Below are positions 27,877-37,624 of a DNA stretch of 64,000 nucleotides, piece by piece. Numbering within the stretch: position 1 is the stretch's first letter; the number at the start of each line of letters is the position of its first letter. The notes beneath the pieces are model-generated. The model saw only the letters and a program-made list of their open reading frames with translations, was not told where the DNA came from and ran no database searches. The stretch comes from Roseivivax sediminis. Its GTDB lineage: Bacteria; Pseudomonadota; Alphaproteobacteria; Rhodobacterales; Rhodobacteraceae. Location: the NCBI RefSeq assembly GCF_900112685.1, contig NZ_FOMS01000001.1:248001-312000 (forward strand). Reading direction: 5' to 3'. Both the position numbers and the translations under genes were made by a program.

Positions 27877-27986
27877 AAGTCCAACAGGGAGGTTCGGCAC
27901 GCGATGTCCCGCACGTGCCAACGGGCTCTGACAGGAACACGGATACCCGCAGCAGGTTCCCGGCGTCCGGTCAGAAATCCAGGACA

Positions 27987-28673
27987 TCAGGACATCAGAC
28001 GGTAGCCCCCGGATTCGGTCACCAGAAGCCGCGCGTTGGACGGGTCCGGCTCGATCTTCTGGCGCAGCCGGTAGATGTGCGTCTCCAGCGTGTGCGTCGT
28101 CACGCCGGCATTGTAACCCCATACCTCGTGCAGGAGCACGTCGCGCGCCACAACGCCCTCCGGCGCGCGGTAGAGGAACTTGAGGATGTTGGTCTCCTTC
28201 TCCGTCAGGCGGATCTTCTTGTCCGCCTCGTCCACGAGAAGCTTCATCGCCGGCCGGAACGTGTAGGGTCCGAGCTGGAACACCGCGTCCTCGGATTGCT
28301 CGTGCTGGCGCAGCTGCGCACGGATCCGCGCCAGCAGCACCGGGAACTTGAAAGGCTTGGTCACGTAGTCGTTCGCCCCGGCATCGAGCCCCAGGATCGT
28401 GTCGGCGTCGCTGTCGTGCCCCGTCAGCATCAGGATCGGCGCCTTCACCCCCTGCTTGCGCATCAACCGGCAGACCTCGCGGCCGTCATTGTCCGGCAGC
28501 CCCACGTCGAGGATGATCAGGTCGAAGAGCTGCTCCTTCACGCGCGCCATGGCGACAGCGCCGCTTTCCGCCTCGAAGACCTCGAAGTCCTCGGTCAGAA
28601 CGAGCTGTTCGGCGAGCGCCTCGCGCAGGTCGTCGTCGTCGTCGACGAGAAGAATGTTCTTCAGCTGGGCCAT
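27987..28673 (-). CDS. OmpR/PhoB-family response regulator
   Basis: 228 residues. The receiver domain starts [15 protein letters not shown], with the phospho-accepting Asp in [16 protein letters not shown], the conserved Thr in [10 protein letters not shown] and Lys in [17 protein letters not shown] winged-helix domain follows ([38 protein letters not shown]). The start at 28673 has GGAGGA 7 bases ahead; an ATG at 28691 is less likely. No histidine kinase lies next to it, so the signal is unknown. Diverges from ribA. Confidence 0.92.
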   Translation of the reverse strand: MAQLKNILLVDDDDDLREALAEQLVLTEDFEVFEAESGAVAMARVKEQLFDLIILDVGLPDNDGREVCRLMRKQGVKAPILMLTGHDSDADTILGLDAGANDYVTKPFKFPVLLARIRAQLRQHEQSEDAVFQLGPYTFRPAMKLLVDEADKKIRLTEKETNILKFLYRAPEGVVARDVLLHEVWGYNAGVTTHTLETHIYRLRQKIEPDPSNARLLVTESGGYRLMS

Positions 28674-28825
28674 CTTGCGGTCCTCCGTCATTTTCCCGCA
28701 AATGTGATGCACCGGGCGCGGCGGCAATGTTTGTGGCACGGCTCTCACGCCCTCGTGTCCCGGTGGCGGCTTTGTTACAACCGTGTTTCACACTTCAGCC
28801 CCGACCGTCCGCGAAAGGCGCGCCG

Positions 28826-29914
28826 ATGTCCCTCGCTCCCGACCTGACCGAAACGCTCGCCCGGGCGCGCGGCGACCTGCGCATGGGGGTGCCGGTGGTG
28901 CTGGAGGGCGCGGCCGGTGCCGCGCTGGTCCTCGCCGCCGAGACGCTGACCGCGGACCGGCTCGCGGACATGCGCGCGCTCGGCCCCGTCGACCTCGCAA
29001 TCACCGGCCGGCGGGCCGAGACGCTAAAGGCACGCGCCTATGACGGCGACATCGCCCGCGTCGCCCTGCCCGAGGACGCGCACCGCGACTGGGTCACCGC
29101 CCTCGCCGACCCCAAGGACGACCTCGCCCGCCCGATGAAGGGCCCGCTCGTCACCCGCCGCGGCGGCGACGCGACACTGCACCGCCTCGCGCTGACCCTC
29201 GTGAAATCCGCGCGCCTTCTGCCCGCGGCGCTCGTCGTCCCGCTCGCCGATCCCGCCGGCACCGCCGCGACCCACCGGCTCGGCTGCATCGACGCGGTGG
29301 CGGCGGCGCCGCACCTGATGCGCCTCAGCCCGCTCGATCACGTCGTCACCGCGCGCGTGCCGCTCCGCGCCGCCGAGGACGCGCGCCTGCACATCTTCCG
29401 CCCCGAGGACGGCTCCGAGGAACATTACGCGATCGAGATCGGCCGCCCCGACCGCGCCGCCCCGGTCCTTGCGCGCCTGCACTCGGCCTGCTTCACCGGC
29501 GATCTTCTCGGCTCGCTGAAATGCGATTGCGGCCCGCAGCTCAACGCCGCGCTGGCGCAGATGGGGGCCGAAGGCGCCGGCATCCTGCTCTATCTCAACC
29601 AGGAGGGCCGCGGCATCGGGCTTGCCAACAAGATGCGCGCCTACGCCCTCCAGGACCAGGGCTTCGACACGGTGGAGGCGAACCACCGCCTCGGCTTCGA
29701 GGACGACGAACGCGACTTCCGCCTCGGCGCGCAGATCCTCGAGCGGCTCGGCGTGGGCAAGGTGCGCCTTCTGACCAACAACCCCGCCAAGATCGCGCGC
29801 ATGGAAGACAGCGGCATCGCGGTGGCCGAGCGCGTCCCCCTCCGCGTCGGCGAGACCCGCTTCAATCACCACTACCTCGAGACCAAGGCAAAGAAGTCCG
29901 GCCACCTCCTCTGA
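28826..29914 (+). CDS. ribA: GTP cyclohydrolase II RibA with a degenerate RibB-like N-terminal part
   Basis: 362 residues. The C-terminal ~190 residues are a full GTP cyclohydrolase II, which opens GTP in the first step of riboflavin synthesis: zinc ligands C222, C233, C235 in [17 protein letters not shown], then [22 protein letters not shown] (split by the active site) and NNPAKI. Residues about 10-70 ([28 protein letters not shown]) follow the outline of DHBP synthase (RibB), but the acidic DDEDRE-type catalytic stretch is absent. So it looks like a RibBA whose RibB half has decayed or changed role. The RibB resemblance is my reading, not a measured match. Confidence 0.9.
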   Translation: MSLAPDLTETLARARGDLRMGVPVVLEGAAGAALVLAAETLTADRLADMRALGPVDLAITGRRAETLKARAYDGDIARVALPEDAHRDWVTALADPKDDLARPMKGPLVTRRGGDATLHRLALTLVKSARLLPAALVVPLADPAGTAATHRLGCIDAVAAAPHLMRLSPLDHVVTARVPLRAAEDARLHIFRPEDGSEEHYAIEIGRPDRAAPVLARLHSACFTGDLLGSLKCDCGPQLNAALAQMGAEGAGILLYLNQEGRGIGLANKMRAYALQDQGFDTVEANHRLGFEDDERDFRLGAQILERLGVGKVRLLTNNPAKIARMEDSGIAVAERVPLRVGETRFNHHYLETKAKKSGHLL

Positions 29915-29955
29915 GACGCCATCCGCCCCCGCGGCCCACGCCGGGCTCTATCGTG

Positions 29956-30010
29956 CCTCTCTCTTCTTCTCGTTCAAAATACTCCGGGAGCGCGAGGGCA
30001 GCGCCCTCGC
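29956..30010. repeat. Intergenic repeat between ribA and potC
   Basis: CTTCTTCTCGTTCAAAATAC then TCCGGGAGCG and a GAGGGC/GCCCTC hairpin. Same design as the copies at 35933-35984 and 49842-49896. The two genes converge here. Confidence 0.78.
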
Positions 30011-30013
30011 TCC

Positions 30014-30835
30014 TCACCCCTCCGCCCGCTCCGCCGCGCGGGTATCGCGCTCGGCCAGCACCGCCCGCCGCTTGGTGGCCAGCGACGCCGCGATCACCCC
30101 GATCGCCACCATCCCGATCAGGATCGTCGACAGCGCGTTGATCTGCGGGCTCACCCCCAGCCGCACCGCCGAGAAGATCTTGATCGGCAGCGTCGTCGCC
30201 GAGGGCCCGGTGGTGAAGGACGCGATCACCAGATCGTCGAGCGACAACGTGAACGCCAGAAGCCAGCCCGAGATCACCGCCGGCGCGATGATCGGCAGCG
30301 TCACCAGCCGGAATGCCTGCGCCGGCGTGCAGCCGAGGTCGAGCGCCGCCTCCTCCAGCGCCCGGTCGAAGGTGGCGAGCCGAGAGGACACCACCACCGA
30401 GACGTAGCACATCGAAAAGGTCGTGTGCGCCAGCACCACGGTAAAGATCCCGCGGTCGAGCCCGATGCCGATGAACAGCAGCAGCAGCGACAGCCCGGTG
30501 ATCACCTCTGGCATCACCAGCGGCGCGTAGATCATGCCCGAAAACAGCGTCCGTCCGCGAAACCGGCCCATCCGCACCAGCGTCAGCGCCGCGAGCGTGC
30601 CCAGCACCGTGGCGAGCGTCGAGGACAGCACCGCCACCCGCACCGTCACCCAGGCGGCGTCGAGGAACGCCTCGTCGCGCAGAAGCTCGCCGTACCAGCG
30701 GGTCGAGAAGCCGCCCCAGACGGTGACGAGTTGCGAGGCGTTGAAGCTGTAGATCACCAGGATGACCATCGGCAAGTAAAGGAACGCGAAGCCCAGCGTC
30801 AGCGAGGTCGCGTTGAACCACGAAAACCGATTCAT
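30014..30835 (-). CDS. potC: Spermidine/putrescine-type ABC permease (PotC/PotI)
   Basis: 273 residues, about six transmembrane helices, binding-protein-dependent permease domain with the cytoplasmic EAA loop (ALEEAALDLGCTPAQAFRLVTLPIIAPAVISG, key residues about 145-180). It starts with FSWFNATSLTLGFAFLYLPM. The ATG overlaps the potB stop (ATGA), so it is the last gene of the polyamine-type operon. Confidence 0.9.
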   Translation of the reverse strand: MNRFSWFNATSLTLGFAFLYLPMVILVIYSFNASQLVTVWGGFSTRWYGELLRDEAFLDAAWVTVRVAVLSSTLATVLGTLAALTLVRMGRFRGRTLFSGMIYAPLVMPEVITGLSLLLLFIGIGLDRGIFTVVLAHTTFSMCYVSVVVSSRLATFDRALEEAALDLGCTPAQAFRLVTLPIIAPAVISGWLLAFTLSLDDLVIASFTTGPSATTLPIKIFSAVRLGVSPQINALSTILIGMVAIGVIAASLATKRRAVLAERDTRAAERAEG

Positions 30836-31722
30836 CCCTCGCGCTCCCGCTGCTTCTGCTCGTTGCGCTGGAACAGCACGATGGGCACGATCAGGATCAG
30901 CAGAAGGATGATCGCCACCGCGCTCGCCACCGGCCAGTCACGGTTGGAGAAGAACTCCTCCCACAGAACCTTGCCGATCATCAGCGTGTCCGAGCCCCCG
31001 AGGAGCGACGGGATCACGAATTCCCCGATCGCCGGGATGAACACCAGAAAGCACCCGGCGACCACGCCGCCGCGCGACAGCGGCCAGGTGACCAGCCAGA
31101 ACGCGCCCAGCCGCGAGGCGCCGAGGTCCTCGGCCGCCTCCAGAAGCGCATCGTCCATCTTCTCCAGCGTGGCGTAGATCGGCAGCACCATGAACGGCAG
31201 GTAGGTGTAGACGATGCCGACATAGACGGCATTGGTCGAGTTGAGGATCTGCAGCGGCGCGTCGATGATCCACAGGTCCATCAGCACGCGGTTGAGGATG
31301 CCGTCCGACGACAGGATCCCGATCCAGGCGTAGACGCGGATCAGGAACGAGGTCCAGAACGGCAGGATCACCAGCATGAGCAGCGTCGGCCGCCATTCCG
31401 GCGCCGCGCGCGCCATCCCGTAGGCGATCGGATAGCCGATCGCGAGGGTGATGAGCGTGGAGACGAACGCGATCCAGACGGAGCTCAGATACGCCCGCCA
31501 GTAAAGATCGTCCTGCGTCAGGAACACGAAGTTCTCGAAATCGAGCCCCGACAGGAAGTCACGGATCCCGGCCCAGCCCTCCGACAGATCGAGCGTCGGC
31601 GTATAGGGCGGGATCGCCACCGCGATATCCGACAGCGAGATCTTCAGAACGATTACGAAGGGCACCAGAAACAGCGCCAAAAGCCACAGATAAGGCAGCG
31701 CGATGACCGCCAGCCGCCTCAT
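30832..31722 (-). CDS. potB: Spermidine/putrescine-type ABC permease (PotB/PotH)
   Basis: 296 residues. The first of the paired permeases, with helices from LPYLWLLALFLVPFVIVLKI on and an EAA loop (DALLEAAEDLGASRLGAFWLVTWPLSRGGVV). WYR/FLIRVYAWIGIL-like segment SFLIRVYAWIGIL is typical of PotB. GGCGGAGG precedes the ATG. A 97-base gap separates it from potA. Confidence 0.91.
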   Translation of the reverse strand: MRRLAVIALPYLWLLALFLVPFVIVLKISLSDIAVAIPPYTPTLDLSEGWAGIRDFLSGLDFENFVFLTQDDLYWRAYLSSVWIAFVSTLITLAIGYPIAYGMARAAPEWRPTLLMLVILPFWTSFLIRVYAWIGILSSDGILNRVLMDLWIIDAPLQILNSTNAVYVGIVYTYLPFMVLPIYATLEKMDDALLEAAEDLGASRLGAFWLVTWPLSRGGVVAGCFLVFIPAIGEFVIPSLLGGSDTLMIGKVLWEEFFSNRDWPVASAVAIILLLILIVPIVLFQRNEQKQREREG

Positions 31723-31771
31723 GCCGCGGCCTCCGCCCCGCGCGCACGGCCATACGCCGGCGCGGCGAAAT

Positions 31772-31794
31772 GTAGGGTGGGCAATCTGCTCACC
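31772..31794. repeat. GTAGGGTGGGC hairpin motif, copy 1
   Basis: GTAGGGTGGGC, AATCT, then GCTCACC. It matches a second copy at 36027-36050, which is a perfect 9-base-pair hairpin. Located in the potA-potB gap. Confidence 0.55.
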
Positions 31795-31819
31795 TTGCGC
31801 CCGGCCTCGCCCGCCACGC

Positions 31820-32965
31820 TCACCGCTCCAGAAGGACGCCGCAGCCGGCGGTCCAGTTGATCCACACCTCGTCCTCCCAGGTGAAGGGCTGGCGGGTGTC
31901 GCGTTCGGTGTTGAAGTTCTGCGCCTTCACCACCCGCCCGTCGGCCAGCCGCACGTGGTACGTGGACAGGTTCCCCAGATAGCCGATGTCGATCACCGTG
32001 CCCTTGAGGACGTTGTCGTCCTCCACCCGGTTGCGGTGGATCTCCACCTTCTCAGGCCGGATCGCCACGTGGCAGCGCGCCCCTTCCGCGAGGTCGAGAC
32101 CCGAGCGCACGCGCAGCGGCGGTTGCCCCTCGGCCCACTCGACCGTGTAGCCGCCCTCGGCGCGCCGCGCCGTGCCCTCGATGATCGTCACGTCGCCGAT
32201 GAAATCGGCCACGTAGAGCGACGCCGGCTGCTCGTAGATCACCGGCGGTGTCGCCACCTGAACGATGCGCCCCTCGTCCATCACCGCCACGCGGGAGGCG
32301 ACCGTCATTGCCTCTTCCTGGTCGTGGGTGACGATCACGAACGTCGTGCCGGTCTTCTCTTGGATGTCCATGAGCTCGAACTGCGTCTCTTCGCGCAGCT
32401 TCTTGTCGAGCGCGCCCAGAGGTTCGTCGAGCAGCAGCAGCTTCGGCGCCTTGGCGAGAGAGCGCGCCAGCGCCACGCGCTGCCGCTGCCCGCCCGAGAT
32501 CTGGTGCGGCTTGCGGCGCGCGAACTTCTCCAGCCGCGTCAGGCGCAGCATCTCGGTCACGCGCTCGTCGATCTCGCCCTTCTCGCGCCCCTCGCGCTTC
32601 AAGCCGAAGGCGATGTTCTCCCACACCGACAGGTGCGGGAAGAGCGCGTAGTTCTGGAACATCATGTTGACCGCGCGCCGGTTCGGCGGCACCCGGCCGA
32701 TATCCTGCCCCGACAGGTGAATACTCCCCTCGGTCGGCGTCTCGAAGCCGGCGAGCATCCGCATCATCGTCGTCTTGCCGCAGCCCGACGGCCCGAGCAG
32801 CGCGAAGAACTCCTTGGCGTAGATGTCGAGCGTCAGATCGTCGATCGCGGTGAAGTCGCCGAAGCGCTTGGTGACGCCGCGAAACTCGATCAGCGGCGTC
32901 GCGTCCGGGTCGTCCCAGGGCGCGAAGACCGCCGGTCGGGTCCGCTCAGCGGTGGCGGTGGACAT
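31820..32965 (-). CDS. potA: Spermidine/putrescine-type ABC transporter ATPase PotA
   Basis: 381 residues. Walker A LLGPSGCGKTTMMRML, Q-loop region MMFQNYALFPHLSV, signature ISGGQRQRVALARSLA, Walker B LLLLDEPLGALD, switch His in FVIVTHDQEEA. A C-terminal TOBE domain (about residues 280-380) is present. It powers polyamine uptake through PotB/PotC. The ATG lies 74 bases after the binding-protein gene. Confidence 0.94.
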   Translation of the reverse strand: MSTATAERTRPAVFAPWDDPDATPLIEFRGVTKRFGDFTAIDDLTLDIYAKEFFALLGPSGCGKTTMMRMLAGFETPTEGSIHLSGQDIGRVPPNRRAVNMMFQNYALFPHLSVWENIAFGLKREGREKGEIDERVTEMLRLTRLEKFARRKPHQISGGQRQRVALARSLAKAPKLLLLDEPLGALDKKLREETQFELMDIQEKTGTTFVIVTHDQEEAMTVASRVAVMDEGRIVQVATPPVIYEQPASLYVADFIGDVTIIEGTARRAEGGYTVEWAEGQPPLRVRSGLDLAEGARCHVAIRPEKVEIHRNRVEDDNVLKGTVIDIGYLGNLSTYHVRLADGRVVKAQNFNTERDTRQPFTWEDEVWINWTAGCGVLLER

Positions 32966-33039
32966 GGATCGTCACCTTGAGATGTGAGGACGCACGCAAG
33001 CCCGCCGCGCGGGGCGGCGGGCCCAAGGACGCGGGAGGC

Positions 33040-34125
33040 TCAGACCCCCGACTTGATCGATGTCCAGAGTCGGGTGACCGTGCGCTGCACGCGCGGATCG
33101 TAGGGCGTTGTGGTGTAGAGATTGTCCAGCGTCTCCTGGTCGGGGTAGATCGCCGGATCGCCGATGACGTCCTCGTTGAGATATTCCTGAGACGCCTCGT
33201 TGCCATTGGCGTAGTAGACGTAGTTGGACGCCTGCGCCATGTTCTCCGCGTCGAGGATGAAGTTGAGGAATTCGTGCGCGGCCTCGGGGTTCGGGGCATC
33301 CGCCGGGATTGCCATCTGGTCGAACCACATCTGCGCGCCTTCCTTCGGGATGCTGTATTCCACGGTCACGCCGTTCTCGGCCTCGGCCGCCCGGTCGCGC
33401 GCCTGCAGGATGTCGCCTGACCAGCCCACGGCCACGCAGATCTCGCCGTTCGCCAGCGCGTTGATGTATTCCGAGCTGTGGAATTTCTGTATATGGGGCC
33501 GGATCTCGGCGTACACGTCGCCGGCCTGTTCGATCACCTCGGGGTCGTGGCTGTTGGGATCCTCGCCGATGTAGTTGAGCGCGGCGGGAATCATCTCTGC
33601 AGGCGCGTCGAGGAAATGCACACCGCACTCGGCCAGCTTCTCCATGTTGGCCGGATCGAACACCAGGTCCCAGGAATTCATCGGCGCGTCCTCGCCCAGC
33701 GCCTCCTGGACGCGGTCGACGTTCACGCCGATCCCGGTCGTGCCCCACATGTAGTTGATCGAGTACTCGTTGCCCGGATCGTAGGCCTCCGTCCGGTCGG
33801 TGACGACGGACCACAGGTTGTCGATGTTCGGCAGCTGCTCCTTGTCGAGCTTCTGGAACGCGCCCGCCTGGATCTGGCGCTGCAGGAACGTGCCGGTGGG
33901 CACCACCACGTCGTAACCCGAGTTCCCGGCGAGCATCTTGGTCTCCAGAAGCTCGTTCGAATCGAAGACGTCGTAGATCAGGTCGATCCCGGTCTCTTCC
34001 TCGAACTGGGTCAGCAGATCCTCGTCGATGTAGTCGGACCAGTTGTAGACGCGCACCTCCTGCGCGGCGGCGGCGCCGGCCAGAAGGGCGGCGGCGGCGG
34101 TCAGGCTGGTCAAGCGGTGAATCAT
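33040..34125 (-). CDS. potF: Periplasmic spermidine/putrescine-binding protein (PotF/PotD family)
   Basis: 361 residues. Signal peptide [20 protein letters not shown], cut near AAAQEV; mature start [15 protein letters not shown], the family hallmark. Ligand-site-like regions: [44 protein letters not shown]. The ATG at 34125 has GGAG ahead. It leads the operon potF-potA-potB-potC. The exact polyamine cannot be read from sequence. Confidence 0.92.
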   Translation of the reverse strand: MIHRLTSLTAAAALLAGAAAAQEVRVYNWSDYIDEDLLTQFEEETGIDLIYDVFDSNELLETKMLAGNSGYDVVVPTGTFLQRQIQAGAFQKLDKEQLPNIDNLWSVVTDRTEAYDPGNEYSINYMWGTTGIGVNVDRVQEALGEDAPMNSWDLVFDPANMEKLAECGVHFLDAPAEMIPAALNYIGEDPNSHDPEVIEQAGDVYAEIRPHIQKFHSSEYINALANGEICVAVGWSGDILQARDRAAEAENGVTVEYSIPKEGAQMWFDQMAIPADAPNPEAAHEFLNFILDAENMAQASNYVYYANGNEASQEYLNEDVIGDPAIYPDQETLDNLYTTTPYDPRVQRTVTRLWTSIKSGV

Positions 34126-34419
34126 GTCGGGCTCCCTGTGATCCGGGGGCTCTGCCGGCCCCGTCGGATCGGATGTGATCAAATCTTGCCCGGCCGGGCA
34201 ATGAAAAGATCATGCGACGCGCGTTCGGCGTCCGCAAGCGCCCACGAAGCGGGCGGGCGCAGACGGCAAGGCAGGCGCCCCGGCGCTCTCGGGGCCAGCG
34301 ACCGGGCCGCGTCCGGGCCGCGTCCGGGGCGAAGCGCCATTGCCGCCATGCGCGCCGCGCCCCTTTCACCAGCCGCCGCGCGCCCTTACCTCACCCCCCG
34401 AAGCAGACCGGAGCCCGCC
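34126..34419. other. Divergent intergenic region potF / luciferase-like gene
   Basis: 294 bases between two divergent genes, so promoters for both should lie here. AT-richer sequence (GATGTGATCAAATCTTG at about 34172-34188) sits upstream of potF. No clear operator or small gene was seen. Confidence 0.4.
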
Positions 34420-35421
34420 ATGCGCTATTCCCTTCTCGATCTCGCTCCCGTGCCCGAGGGTGCGGAGACCGCCGACGCCCTGCTCAACATGGAAGACCTC
34501 GCGAAGCACGCCGAGGGCTGGGGCTATCATCGCTACTGGCTGGCCGAGCATCACAACATGGCCGGCATCGCCTCCGCCGCGACATCGGTGCTGATCGGCC
34601 ACGTCGCCGCCCGCACCCGCACCATGCGCGTCGGGGCCGGCGGCATCATGCTGCCCAACCACGCCCCGCTCGCCGTGGCCGAAGCCTTCGGCACGCTCGC
34701 CACGTTGCATCCGGGGCGGATCGACCTCGGCCTCGGGCGGGCCCCCGGCGGCGACCAGGCGGTGATGCAGGCGCTCGGCGTCCATCCCCGGCGCGCCGAG
34801 CGGTTCGAGACCGAGGTGGCCGAGCTGCGCGCCCTCCTCGGCCCCGGCGATCCATCCTTGCGCGTGCACGCCCATCCCGGCGAGGGCACCGAGGTGCCGC
34901 TCTGGATCCTCGGCTCTTCGCTGCACGGGGCAGAGGTCGCCGCGCGGCTCGGCCTGCCCTACGCCTTCGCCTCGCATTTCGCGCCGGCGGCGCTCGATCA
35001 GGCCTTCGCCCTCTACCGCGACCGCTTCCAGCCGTCCGAAACGGCGCAGCACCCGCACACGATGCTGGCAATCAACGTCTTCGCCGCGGAGAGCGACGCC
35101 GAGGGCGTGCGCCTGCGCACCTCCATGCAGCAGGCCTTCTACCGCCTGCGCACCGGACAGCCCGGCAAGCTGCCCGCCCCGGTGAACGATATCGCAGAGG
35201 TCATCCCGCGCGAGGCGCGCCCGGCCATCGACGGCGCCCTCTCGGTGACCGCCGTGGGCAGCCCGCAAACGGTAGAGCGCCAACTCGCGGAACTCATCGA
35301 CCGCCATCGCCCGGACGAGGTGATCCTCACCGGCCAGATCCACGACCACGCCGCCCGCCTGCGCTCCTTCGAGATCGCGGCGGACGCCCTGAGCCGGCTC
35401 GGCGCAGAGGCGGCGGCGTGA
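34420..35421 (+). CDS. Luciferase-like (LLM class) flavin-dependent monooxygenase
   Basis: 333 residues, bacterial luciferase fold without known substrate. Typical LLM segments: [64 protein letters not shown] and [25 protein letters not shown]. These are close to the YwbF/YvbT-type subgroup with an N-terminal [11 protein letters not shown]-dependent oxidation of a small organic molecule is likely. It overlaps the next gene by GTGA. Confidence 0.88.
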   Translation: MRYSLLDLAPVPEGAETADALLNMEDLAKHAEGWGYHRYWLAEHHNMAGIASAATSVLIGHVAARTRTMRVGAGGIMLPNHAPLAVAEAFGTLATLHPGRIDLGLGRAPGGDQAVMQALGVHPRRAERFETEVAELRALLGPGDPSLRVHAHPGEGTEVPLWILGSSLHGAEVAARLGLPYAFASHFAPAALDQAFALYRDRFQPSETAQHPHTMLAINVFAAESDAEGVRLRTSMQQAFYRLRTGQPGKLPAPVNDIAEVIPREARPAIDGALSVTAVGSPQTVERQLAELIDRHRPDEVILTGQIHDHAARLRSFEIAADALSRLGAEAAA

Positions 35422-35927
35422 CCCCGCGCGACCTCGTCCTGACACCGCGCGGGGTGCGCTTCGCGGGGCGGCTCTGGCCCTGCACGATCGGCCGCGGCGG
35501 CATCACACGCGACAAGCGCGAAGGCGACGGCGCCACCCCGGCTGGCACGCATGACATCGTCGGCCTTCTCTACCGCCCCGACCGGCTCGCCCCGCCCGCG
35601 GATTGGGCGGTGCCGCTCCGGCCCGGCGATCTGTGGTCCGACGATCCGGCGGACGAGGATTACAACCTCATGGTCCGCGCCCCGCATGGCTACAGCCACG
35701 AGGCCCTGCGCCTGCCCGATCCGCGCTACGACATCGTCCTCGTCACCGACTGGAACTGGCCGCGCGCCGAAGCCGGCCGCGGCTCGGCGATCTTCCTGCA
35801 CGCCTGGCGCCGCCCCGGCTACCCGACGGCAGGCTGCATCGCCTTCCGCCCCGATCACCTCCGCCGCATCGCCGCCCTCGTCCGGCCAGACACGCGGCTC
35901 GTCGTCCCGGAGACCCTCGCCGCCTGA
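35418..35927 (+). CDS. L,D-transpeptidase (YkuD-type) family protein
   Basis: 169 residues from GTG at 35418, overlapping the previous stop. The YkuD catalytic signature is present: H128 in [10 protein letters not shown] and C140 in YPTAGCIAF. No signal peptide is seen, which is odd for a peptidoglycan enzyme; the protein matches the compact cytosol-like type (starts [19 protein letters not shown]). Pairing with an LLM monooxygenase has no obvious reason. Function in wall cross-linking is inferred from the motif. Confidence 0.85.
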   Translation: MTPRDLVLTPRGVRFAGRLWPCTIGRGGITRDKREGDGATPAGTHDIVGLLYRPDRLAPPADWAVPLRPGDLWSDDPADEDYNLMVRAPHGYSHEALRLPDPRYDIVLVTDWNWPRAEAGRGSAIFLHAWRRPGYPTAGCIAFRPDHLRRIAALVRPDTRLVVPETLAA

Positions 35928-35932
35928 GCTCG

Positions 35933-35984
35933 CCCCTGCTTCTTCTCGTTCCAAGTACTCCGGGGGCGTGGGGGCTGGCCCCCA
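35933..35984. repeat. Intergenic repeat between L,D-transpeptidase and permease genes
   Basis: CCCCTGCTTCTTCTCGTTCC then AAGTACTCCGGGGGCG and a GGGGGC/GCCCCC hairpin. Same family as the copies at 20180-20252 (opposite orientation) and 29956-30010. The flanking genes converge. Confidence 0.8.
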
Positions 35985-36026
35985 CTCCAGTCCGTGACGC
36001 TCGCCCGCCTGTCGGACCTCTGCCCC

Positions 36027-36050
36027 GTAGGGTGGGCGATCCGCCCACCC
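36027..36050. repeat. GTAGGGTGGGC hairpin motif, copy 2
   Basis: GGGTGGGCG, a 3-base loop and CGCCCACCC form a perfect 9-base-pair hairpin. It resembles copy 1 at 31772-31794. It lies 11 bases from the permease stop, beside the repeat at 35933-35984. Confidence 0.6.
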
Positions 36051-36060
36051 TCAGCACCGG

Positions 36061-37086
36061 TCACACCCAGGCGGCCCAGGCCATGCCCGCCGCCAGCGAT
36101 CCGATGAAGGCGAAGCCGAGATAGGCCGCGAAGACCCGCGGCTTGACCAGCGCCCAGACCGCGATCGCCGCCGGGATGCAGCTCACCCCGCCCGCGATGA
36201 CGAAGCTCATCGCCGCGCCGGGTGCCATGCCCTGCGCCAGGAGCGCATCGACCAACGGCACCGCCGCGTAGCCGTTGAGGTAGGCCGGCCCGCCGAGCAG
36301 CGCGCCTTTGACCACGGGCCACAGCCCCTCGCCGCCCAGCAGCCCAGCGATCGCATCGGCGGGCACGTAGGTCAGCATCACCGCCTCGACCACGTAGGCC
36401 AGCGTCAGCCATTTCAGCAGGAACAGCGCGTTCGTCGCCGCGGTCTCGCGGAACGTCTCGCGGCGCGGCCCCTCGGTCCAGAACCGCCAGACCGGCGCGC
36501 CCTGGAACGGCTTCTTCACGCCGCAGCAGCCGCCCACCTGCGGTTTCTCGCGCAAGGGATCGCGGAACACCGGCGAGGATTTCAGCGCCATCGTCCCGGC
36601 CCCGCCCAGAATGCCGAGCCCGACCGCCGCCAGCGCCTTGGCGACAGCGAAGTCCCAGCCGAGCGTGCCGGAGGTGATCAGAAACATCGCAGGGTCCATG
36701 ATCGGAGAAGCCAGCCAGAACGCCATCACCGCCGACAGCGGCGCGCCCACGGCCAGGAGCGCGGCGATGAACGGGATCACTTCGCAGGAACAGAAGGGCG
36801 AGAGCCCGCCGAGCAGCGCCGCCAGCACGATCATCCGCGTCTCGCGACCCTCGAACGCGCGGGCCAGCAGGGTCTCCGCCCCCGACGCCTTCAGATAGGC
36901 GACCGCGAATACGGCAAAGGCGATGAACGGCGCGGTGTGCCACAGCGCGCCGGCCGCGAAGATCACCGTCGGCCCGAATTCGGACGGATCGAACAGGCCG
37001 ACAGCGGCGAGGATCAGCGCGGTGGCGATCCACGCCTTGCCCGGCAGCTTCAGGCGCCGGGGGTCCGGAAGGGTCGTGTCAGCCAT
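36061..37086 (-). CDS. YraQ/UPF0718-family permease (ArsP-like)
   Basis: 341 residues with about eight transmembrane segments. The family signature SPFCSCEVIPFIAALLAVGAP is present, with the two cysteines used by ArsP-type methylarsenite permeases, and a second GGSP-like turn LGGPAYLNGYAAVPLV. A cytoplasmic loop carries GGCCGVKKPF, another Cys pair. The gene overlaps an ArsR regulator by 8 bases. Export of a metalloid or other thiol-reactive compound is likely; the substrate is unknown. Confidence 0.85.
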   Translation of the reverse strand: MADTTLPDPRRLKLPGKAWIATALILAAVGLFDPSEFGPTVIFAAGALWHTAPFIAFAVFAVAYLKASGAETLLARAFEGRETRMIVLAALLGGLSPFCSCEVIPFIAALLAVGAPLSAVMAFWLASPIMDPAMFLITSGTLGWDFAVAKALAAVGLGILGGAGTMALKSSPVFRDPLREKPQVGGCCGVKKPFQGAPVWRFWTEGPRRETFRETAATNALFLLKWLTLAYVVEAVMLTYVPADAIAGLLGGEGLWPVVKGALLGGPAYLNGYAAVPLVDALLAQGMAPGAAMSFVIAGGVSCIPAAIAVWALVKPRVFAAYLGFAFIGSLAAGMAWAAWV

Positions 37087-37423
37087 GGTCGTGGCTCCTT
37101 TCGTCCGCGCCGGAATCGGCGCAGCATTGCCTGAGAAGGAACTCCGACAAGGCCGCGACCTCGTCGTAGGCGACCGCGGCGCAGATCGTGCTGCGCCCGG
37201 CCCGCGATTGCGTGACCAGGTCGGCCTGCGCGAGGATCTTCAGGTGATGCGTGAGCGTCGATCCGGTCACGCCCGACCGCTCCCCCAGCGTGCCGATGGA
37301 AAGCCCGTCGGGCCCCGCCCTGACCAGCGTGCGCAGCACCGAGAGCCGCTGTTCGGAGCCGAGGGCCGCGAAGCGCGAGGCCGCCACTTCAAGCGCGAGA
37401 TCGTCCGTGGATTCGTGTTTCAT
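37079..37423 (-). CDS. ArsR-family transcriptional repressor
   Basis: 114 residues. Winged helix-turn-helix: ALGSEQRLSVLRTLVRAGPDG, LGERSGVTGSTLTHHLKILAQADLV, GRSTICAAVAYDEVAAL. The C-terminus LRQCCADSGADERSHDHG has a Cys pair and His residues that may sense a metal or metalloid. It is co-transcribed with the permease (8-base overlap) and has a matching palindrome just upstream. Confidence 0.9.
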   Translation of the reverse strand: MKHESTDDLALEVAASRFAALGSEQRLSVLRTLVRAGPDGLSIGTLGERSGVTGSTLTHHLKILAQADLVTQSRAGRSTICAAVAYDEVAALSEFLLRQCCADSGADERSHDHG

Positions 37424-37464
37424 GTTTCTAGAGGTATCGAAACGTCACAACGCCAGCAAGCGTC

Positions 37465-37484
37465 ATTTCGACGAATCTCGAAAT
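37465..37484. promoter_or_regulatory. Probable ArsR operator
   Basis: ATTTCGA-N6-TCGAAAT, a perfect 7-base inverted repeat, 42 bases upstream of the arsR-type start. A further half-site (TCGAAA) lies at about 37434. Palindromes of this kind are typical autoregulatory sites of ArsR proteins. Confidence 0.65.
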
Positions 37485-37624
37485 AACTCCAGCCGAAGCC
37501 GCCTGTCCGGGCGGCAGCCCCGGTGGGTCCATCGGGCAGTCCCGGCCTACCCGCACAGGCGAGTTGAGGTCCGACCGGCGCCGCCCTACCATGCTGCGCA
37601 GCAGAAAAATCCGAGGACCCCACA

